Below are positions 30,012 through 34,456 of a stretch of 34,456 nucleotides of DNA, one piece after another. The position numbers and the translations under genes are program-made. Within the stretch, counting starts at the first letter, position 1. Each line of letters starts with the position of its first letter. Source of the DNA: a virus; the IMG/VR virus record IMGVR_UViG_3300023216_001265, positions 1-34,456 of that record. One strand, written 5' to 3'. Below the pieces are notes generated by a model. It did no database searches, was not told the DNA's origin, and was given only the letters and a program-made list of their open reading frames with translations.

Positions 30012-31015
30012 TTCTTCTCTCCAGAACCGAAAGACACCTTACCCCCCACCGGGATTATTCTTTCTTTCTTTTGATCAGGAACCGCCCATTCATCTTGAAC
30101 AGGCGCAGGATCAGAGCCTCCCACCATAATCCCCTCTGAAGGTAAGCCTGTGTTGTAGCTGCGCGGAGGTTGGAACCCAGCAGGAGGGGGGTGAGAAGGA
30201 GCAGGACGAGAAGGAGGTTCGACTTCAGGAGGAACAGGGTCTTCCAGCTTGGCAGCGTTATTCAGACGGGCTTGTACTGACTCCACATGCTTACAAGGAC
30301 GCTGTGTGTACTTGTAAGCCGCACAACTACACGTCCATATCCCATCAGCCTTCCACACCACATCGTAAAGGGTTCCCGAATCTCCCCGAATACGCCATTC
30401 TCCTTGGGGGCTCTCCACTATGGGTTCAGGGGTAACGAGAAGGGGTGGGGGAGGTTCTTCTACTGGAACGGGAGGAGCTAGCTTTTTCAATTGGGCTTCA
30501 AAAGCCCGAATCACTGTACGCCGGGTTTCTTCGGACGAAATTAAACCCTCCAATTGAGAGATATCTTGGGCGGCTTTGATCTGGGATATCAATTCTTTCG
30601 CGGTCACGCGCACTTCCTTGGGCTCTGGATCTTTTCTCTCTTCGGCTTGGAAAAAAGAAGGGGTCATTCCCAACATTTCTGCTGCGGCTTCTCCAATCTC
30701 CTCCTCAGTGGGAACACTCCAATCTCCTTTACGAGTGCTCACTTCCACTGCCAGAGCATGGCGCACCATGTCTGGAAAATCCACGTTGCGTATATCCCTA
30801 AATGCTGGGTCATTTGGATCAGCAAACTTCGGATCTTCCAGCATGTAGCTTTCTTGGGTTTGCATCCTTTGAACCCACTTAGTCTCAGAAGCCAAAGAAT
30901 TACGGCACCCCGCATTCAAACATTGACCACAAAAAGTCTTACGAAATGCAGCCGGAGGCATCTTACGGTGTTCGCCAACGTAACAATCATCCCATAGATC
31001 GGGGGCGAGCTTCAT
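30008..31015 (-). CDS. SWIM zinc-finger protein with N-terminal cysteine cluster
   Basis: The 335-residue protein has a SWIM finger: Cys229, Cys231, Cys241 and His243 (WTCSCAAYKYTQRPCKH). SWIM domains bind DNA or proteins. At the N-terminus C29, C32 and C37 (CGQCLNAGC) form another cluster before NSLASETKWVQRMQTQ, an arrangement I have seen in other phage proteins. Two Pro-rich linkers surround the SWIM domain (VPVEEPPPPLLV and PPEVEPPSRPAPSHPPP). The start overlaps the SET gene's stop by 4 bases. It may be a regulator or a virion-associated protein. Confidence 0.65.
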   Translation of the reverse strand: MKLAPDLWDDCYVGEHRKMPPAAFRKTFCGQCLNAGCRNSLASETKWVQRMQTQESYMLEDPKFADPNDPAFRDIRNVDFPDMVRHALAVEVSTRKGDWSVPTEEEIGEAAAEMLGMTPSFFQAEERKDPEPKEVRVTAKELISQIKAAQDISQLEGLISSEETRRTVIRAFEAQLKKLAPPVPVEEPPPPLLVTPEPIVESPQGEWRIRGDSGTLYDVVWKADGIWTCSCAAYKYTQRPCKHVESVQARLNNAAKLEDPVPPEVEPPSRPAPSHPPPAGFQPPRSYNTGLPSEGIMVGGSDPAPVQDEWAVPDQKKERIIPVGGKVSFGSGEKK

Positions 31016-31665
31016 GGGTCCACTGCCTTTTTGGGCATCATCTCAATATTCTTAAACCATAAGGGACGTGCTACTTGTTCTTCCTCTTCTTCCTTCCCCG
31101 TAATATTATGGTAATTTAGAAGTATCTGGGTACCCTTTTGGATGGGCACCATAGATACCATATCCATGAAGATGCGCCCGTCTTCCTCATTGGTGTAAAG
31201 CCTCGTTTTAGCATTCCACACCCCGAAAATATCGGAATGGTTATACAACATCCCATACCCCAAAATAAACGCATATCGCATTTCCTCAGAGGGTTTACCA
31301 GAAGGGAGAGGGAGCAACATCTGGCTAAAAATACAGGAGCCACCATCACGATAAGGGGAGACATAATCATTTCCCATAGCGTGTAAATGAAGCAGAAAGC
31401 CTGGGCTGATATAAAAAGATGGACACCGTTCAATAATGGAATTGATGGGTAAATCCCGCGCAGCCTCCACTCCTAAGCCCGCCCCCTCTATCTGAATGAG
31501 TCGAACATTAGGAGATGTAGACGGAGCCTCTACTGGAGTCGTTTCTCCTACCTGACGGCCTGAATAGCTAAGAAAACCCTCGCAAACTGAACATGTAGTT
31601 CGGGAACGCTGGTACACCAACTCATTGTAGGTTCCACAATTCTCACACAATATTCCACGCAGCAT
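31012..31665 (-). CDS. SET-domain protein with N-terminal zinc ribbon
   Basis: The first 30 residues form a zinc ribbon (C7, C10, C25, C28). The SET domain has GAGLGVEAARDLP (residues 61-73), GYGMLYNHSD (136-145, in place of RFxNHxCxPN) and KGTQILLNYH (177-186, in place of ELTFDY). SET proteins methylate lysines. Cofactor residues look present in part; a missing Cys-rich post-SET is normal for bacterial members. The target may be host or phage protein. Length 217. It is coupled to the SWIM gene. Confidence 0.65.
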   Translation of the reverse strand: MLRGILCENCGTYNELVYQRSRTTCSVCEGFLSYSGRQVGETTPVEAPSTSPNVRLIQIEGAGLGVEAARDLPINSIIERCPSFYISPGFLLHLHAMGNDYVSPYRDGGSCIFSQMLLPLPSGKPSEEMRYAFILGYGMLYNHSDIFGVWNAKTRLYTNEEDGRIFMDMVSMVPIQKGTQILLNYHNITGKEEEEEQVARPLWFKNIEMMPKKAVDP

Positions 31666-31668
31666 TAC

Positions 31669-32262
31669 TTACCCTAGGTTGAATTCTGAGCCCACAACCA
31701 CCACGCTATGCCGCCCTTCTTTCCAAGCGAAAGCTAAACGATTTTTTAAGGCTTGTTGACGCCCCTGTGGATCTTCTCTAATTACGGGCGCTTCATAACA
31801 CCGGGGAGGGCCACTTTCTTTGGTGCTATCCGGGGCTTTGCCACTCGGACGACAAAAGGCCGCGTTCCAACCCACACAGGCTCCTTGTAGAGCACACGCT
31901 CCTTCCTCGTCGGTGATGCGAGAAGCCGACACTTCCGGCTTGCGCCCCAACTCTCGCTTGAGCGGAATAAGCCACCCGTGAAGGGCATGGGAAAGAGACT
32001 CTCCCGAAACTTCCGTAATGCCCTGCGCCCAGGAAGTGCCCTTTAAGGTCTGGTACTCCCCCCACGGAAGCTCATCCGTCGCAAACGCGACCAACAACTT
32101 CAGTTGTCCTTGAGGTAGGTCCGTAAGGTCTATCTTACGCAGGGCGAGGCGTGATCCCAAAGGAAACTCCGTGAGAGGGTTATTGTACCCCCCACCTATC
32201 TTCCGGTCGTCCGTGGTTTCTGCTTTCAATGGGGGGGTTGGGGAAAAGAACCCGGATGCCAT
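31669..32262 (-). CDS. Hypothetical protein
   Basis: The 197-residue product has KIGGGYNNPLTEFPLGSR at the N-terminus, TDLPQGQLKLLVAFATDELP in the middle and a C-terminal ALKNRLAFAWKEGRHSVVVV. Pro/Arg/Cys near SGPPRCYEAPVI. I recognise no domain. It overlaps the next upstream gene by 37 bases. Could be a small enzyme or a virion protein; nothing decides. Confidence 0.55.
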   Translation of the reverse strand: MASGFFSPTPPLKAETTDDRKIGGGYNNPLTEFPLGSRLALRKIDLTDLPQGQLKLLVAFATDELPWGEYQTLKGTSWAQGITEVSGESLSHALHGWLIPLKRELGRKPEVSASRITDEEGACALQGACVGWNAAFCRPSGKAPDSTKESGPPRCYEAPVIREDPQGRQQALKNRLAFAWKEGRHSVVVVGSEFNLG

Positions 32263-32513
32263 TTCCCAGCGGGGTCAATGAAAGCGTTGGGGTAGTACCG
32301 CTCGGTGTCCATAAAGGACTGCTCACTCCCATCCGTACAGACAACGCGGTAACAAGGAGCGTACATACGCTCCCCCATGCAATTGTCCCACTCCACTTCC
32401 ATTACGACGCCACTGTAAAACTGAAGCCCCTCGGGGTCATGCTGGTCGGCATCAGCAGCACGGAAACAGTGGAAGTCTCCTTCTTTCAAGAATTCTTGTT
32501 GTTCCATTATCAT
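32226..32513 (-). CDS. Small hypothetical protein
   Basis: From ATG 32513, coupled to the thymidine kinase stop (ATGA), the product is 95 residues. It reads [20 protein letters not shown], then [20 protein letters not shown] and [20 protein letters not shown], a small beta-type fold with several Cys. No family recognised. The longer frame to 32660 runs through thymidine kinase in another frame and is rejected. Confidence 0.6.
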   Translation of the reverse strand: MIMEQQEFLKEGDFHCFRAADADQHDPEGLQFYSGVVMEVEWDNCMGERMYAPCYRVVCTDGSEQSFMDTERYYPNAFIDPAGKWHPGSFPQPPH

Positions 32514-33091
32514 TGCTTCTTCCACAGACGAGGTAAATCGAACGATGCACGGGACATCGAAATGTAGTGGTGCCCCACATCTACCTGCTCCCCCTCGTAC
32601 ACCCGTTGGCCTTCTGCATCCAAGCGAGCATTGAAGGTGGCTTTCTTTCCCGAGGCACACACAGTCTTGATCTCATTGAGTTCATCGGCCCAAGCCAACA
32701 GATATTTACTGCCTTCAAAGGGCTCCCCCCGAAAGTCAGTCCGAATCCCGTAGCACAGAACCGGAATGAAAAGGTTGTCCACCACCACCGTCAACTGAAG
32801 GACTTGTTCCGCAGTCAAGAACTGCGACTCGTCAATGAGAACGCAATCCAAAGAAGATTCAATCCGTTCCTTCATCACCAAGGTGTAAAGATCTTCTTCC
32901 CCATCGAAAATGCGGGCCGCTGCTTCCAGTCCGATGCGCGAAGTAATCTTCCCCACCCCGTTACGGCTATCAAGACGGGGAGTAAGAAGCAGAGGTGTCA
33001 TCCCCCGCTCTTTGTAGTTGTGGGCTGACTGAAGCAATGTAGTGCTCTTGCCCGCATTCATCGCGGAGTAGTAGAAGTAAAGTTTCGCCAC
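32510..33091 (-). CDS. tdk: Class II thymidine kinase
   Basis: The kinase makes dTMP from thymidine for phage DNA synthesis. From GTG 33091 (CGGGAG ahead) the product is 193 residues, near E. coli TdK length. Walker [10 protein letters not shown] is at residues 9-17, the catalytic LIDESQFL at 85-92 with Glu88, and the lasso/lid reads [14 protein letters not shown]. In E. coli this lid binds zinc through two CxxC pairs; here only Cys145 remains and the second Cys and the later pair are gone, so the structural zinc is likely lost. The upstream 49 residues of the longer frame are non-coding. Confidence 0.9.
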   Translation of the reverse strand: MAKLYFYYSAMNAGKSTTLLQSAHNYKERGMTPLLLTPRLDSRNGVGKITSRIGLEAAARIFDGEEDLYTLVMKERIESSLDCVLIDESQFLTAEQVLQLTVVVDNLFIPVLCYGIRTDFRGEPFEGSKYLLAWADELNEIKTVCASGKKATFNARLDAEGQRVYEGEQVDVGHHYISMSRASFDLPRLWKKQ

Positions 33092-33146
33092 CACTGACTC
33101 CCGAAACAAGAGAGGACAAGTACAAGTACCCATCCTTTCGCCAACT

Positions 33147-34456
33147 TCACCCACCCACCGGTTCAGTGGCCCCATTCGTGAACACGGCCTTATCCCCCCA
33201 CCCAAAGCGGGGAGGCCGGTAGTCAGCGGTGCTGCCATCCCATTTGTTGCCCGCCTGCCAATGTTCGATAGCTGTCTTCAATCGCGTGAGCCCCTTGTGC
33301 CATGAAGCAGGATCTCCATCCTCACTAGGGCTCACCTCCATCGACGGGTAGTCAAAGCAATCGATTACCGAATGATGCCACGCCTCCAGATTCCACTTCG
33401 TGTTGTCAATGACAACCTCATACATACGCCCGACCTTTTCACTTTCACAGTTCCATACATAGGTCTTCTGCTCATCCTCATCGCGGTCACGAACATAGTC
33501 GCCAAAGGCATCCCGTACTGTCCCATGCATACGGAGCCGCAGTTGTTTCTCATCGCTGCCCGGAACGAAGTCAATGTCCCATACTGGGTTCCGCTTCTTC
33601 TTAGGGGCGGGGGCGGCGGTGGGCGAGGGGGCCGGGGCTTCCATGTCCAACCACTTCATCACACGCGGGTTCTCTGCGGCTATCTGCTCGGCTAACCACC
33701 CCTGCATATGGGTTGAGGGGGCATAGCCCTTACCGACACTGTAGCCAGCCGCGTAGGGGTGGGTGTCGTAGCCCCAAAAGGTATGGGCCATGTGGTACTG
33801 CACTAGATTGAAAGCAAGGTCGTGGGGCCTGCGCTTACCGTTTACCTCGGTTTCACCGATGGTTCTCAAATGGACGACATGGCAAATCTCATGCAGGAGA
33901 GTCTGCATCACATTAGCCGCCGTGGAATGAGGGCCGACCGTCATTGATACCCCGTACCAACTTCCACCCCGGCCAGAGACATAGCCGCGCTTGGTCTGGT
34001 ATCCAATACGAATCCATGAACCTGTGCCTCTTGCCGTCATGGTTCCTCTCCACAACGCTTGTGTTGGGGTGTGGGGGGCGTTCGGGTAACGGGAACACTG
34101 CTTGGTGGCGTGTGCGGCCTTGACCACAGCTTTCTGCCATTGGGATGACTTACACATCTTCTCTGCCATTTCCATGACATTGAAAGCCCGCTCACCAGAA
34201 GTGATGACGTACTTCTTATCTCGCATCCACGACCGCTTGGTTCGCCTCGGCTTTGAGGAGGTCTTCTCTCGCTTCTTCGCGACGGCTTCTTGCTTGGTGT
34301 CAGCTTTCTTCTTGCGCCGGGTATCCAATGCAGGACACTCCCGCTCTACCAGCTTGCCTGTCTTTCCACTACACGGAAGGCAGTAGCGCAGGGCATTGTT
34401 CTTTCGTGGCTTGCTGGGTGCAAGGTGCCCGTCCTTACAGAGAGGACACACCCAAC
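33147..34456 (-). CDS. SprT-like zinc metallopeptidase with N-terminal zinc ribbon (5' end off window)
   Basis: The frame is open to the window edge; a GTG at 34451 gives 434 residues but the preceding Trp codon suggests that the true start lies outside. The N-terminus has a zinc ribbon (CPLC and YCLPC). The middle has [11 protein letters not shown] with HExxH and a later His in RPHDLAF, typical of SprT-like proteases, which in eukaryotes (Spartan) cut DNA-crosslinked proteins. The C-terminal half (about 270-434) is unrecognised, with a Pro/Ala linker and Trp/Asp-rich end. The catalytic residues are all present. Confidence 0.75.
   Translation of the reverse strand, partial: WVCPLCKDGHLAPSKPRKNNALRYCLPCSGKTGKLVERECPALDTRRKKKADTKQEAVAKKREKTSSKPRRTKRSWMRDKKYVITSGERAFNVMEMAEKMCKSSQWQKAVVKAAHATKQCSRYPNAPHTPTQALWRGTMTARGTGSWIRIGYQTKRGYVSGRGGSWYGVSMTVGPHSTAANVMQTLLHEICHVVHLRTIGETEVNGKRRPHDLAFNLVQYHMAHTFWGYDTHPYAAGYSVGKGYAPSTHMQGWLAEQIAAENPRVMKWLDMEAPAPSPTAAPAPKKKRNPVWDIDFVPGSDEKQLRLRMHGTVRDAFGDYVRDRDEDEQKTYVWNCESEKVGRMYEVVIDNTKWNLEAWHHSVIDCFDYPSMEVSPSEDGDPASWHKGLTRLKTAIEHWQAGNKWDGSTADYRPPRFGWGDKAVFTNGATEPVGG

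Noticed and set aside
32226-32660. Longer frame for the 95-residue protein upstream into thymidine kinase.
   Set aside because: The added part lies in another frame of thymidine kinase; the ATG at 32513 has an ATGA coupling.
1-34456. tRNA genes and CRISPR arrays.
   Set aside because: I saw no cloverleaf arms with T-loop sequence in the gaps, which are mostly shorter than 120 bases, and no spaced short direct repeats.

Overview
The window looks like part of the genome of a large tailed double-stranded DNA bacteriophage (Caudoviricetes) of unknown host. The sequence carries a portal protein, a large terminase, virion-like proteins, and a phage-owned replication and transcription set: DnaX-type clamp loader, DnaN-type sliding clamp, TOPRIM primase, DnaQ-type exonuclease, sigma-like factor and NusG-like factor. 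Almost every gene is on the minus strand, tightly packed, with many stop/start overlaps (ATGA, TAATG). I saw no rRNA, tRNA, CRISPR array, integrase or transposase. No stretch over 300 bases lacks a gene; the longest is about 266 bases (9486-9751).

Layout, left to right. 1-5792: packaging and virion genes (portal fragment, small open frames, two paralogous virion-like proteins, large terminase, candidate small terminase, one more virion-like protein). 5830-9490: an accessory patch with a C39-like cysteine peptidase, a GIY-YIG/NUMOD3 homing endonuclease, a GNAT acetyltransferase, a second GIY-YIG nuclease with a relic of a further copy, and the only two convincing plus-strand genes. 9035-12558: small proteins that look like virion or internal proteins, including a Dps/ferritin-like protein whose ferroxidase ligands are all present. 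12611-16710: sigma-like factor, NusG-like factor, DnaX, a degenerate metallopeptidase-like protein and primase, in overlapping or near-touching order. 16761-18714: three more proteins carrying a shared short terminal module. 18763-23811: sliding clamp between an ABC-ATPase half and a coiled-coil protein, then a membrane HExxH protein and a DUF3846 protein. 23863-24184: a small Gly/Ser/Tyr-rich gene with its own strong terminator. 24226-34456: exonuclease, small zinc and basic proteins, an AcrVA2-like protein, a SWIM zinc-finger protein, a SET-domain protein, a class II thymidine kinase and a SprT-like metallopeptidase.

The genes form three working groups: DNA packaging and virion assembly, DNA replication and repair with nucleotide supply, and transcription control. 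The observation I find most suggestive is a roughly 30-residue module (core LIRLASxLPxGSxERKxIL) placed at the start of at least four otherwise unrelated proteins, and at both ends of one of them. It could be a targeting or packaging signal that sorts cargo proteins into the particle. This is an inference. A second N-terminal motif (RVAxR-like) occurs on the acetyltransferase and two neighbours. Other points of note are an amber stop followed by 31 open codons that repeat the upstream motif, a start-site hairpin that would hide a ribosome binding site, and the Dps-like and AcrVA2-like proteins.
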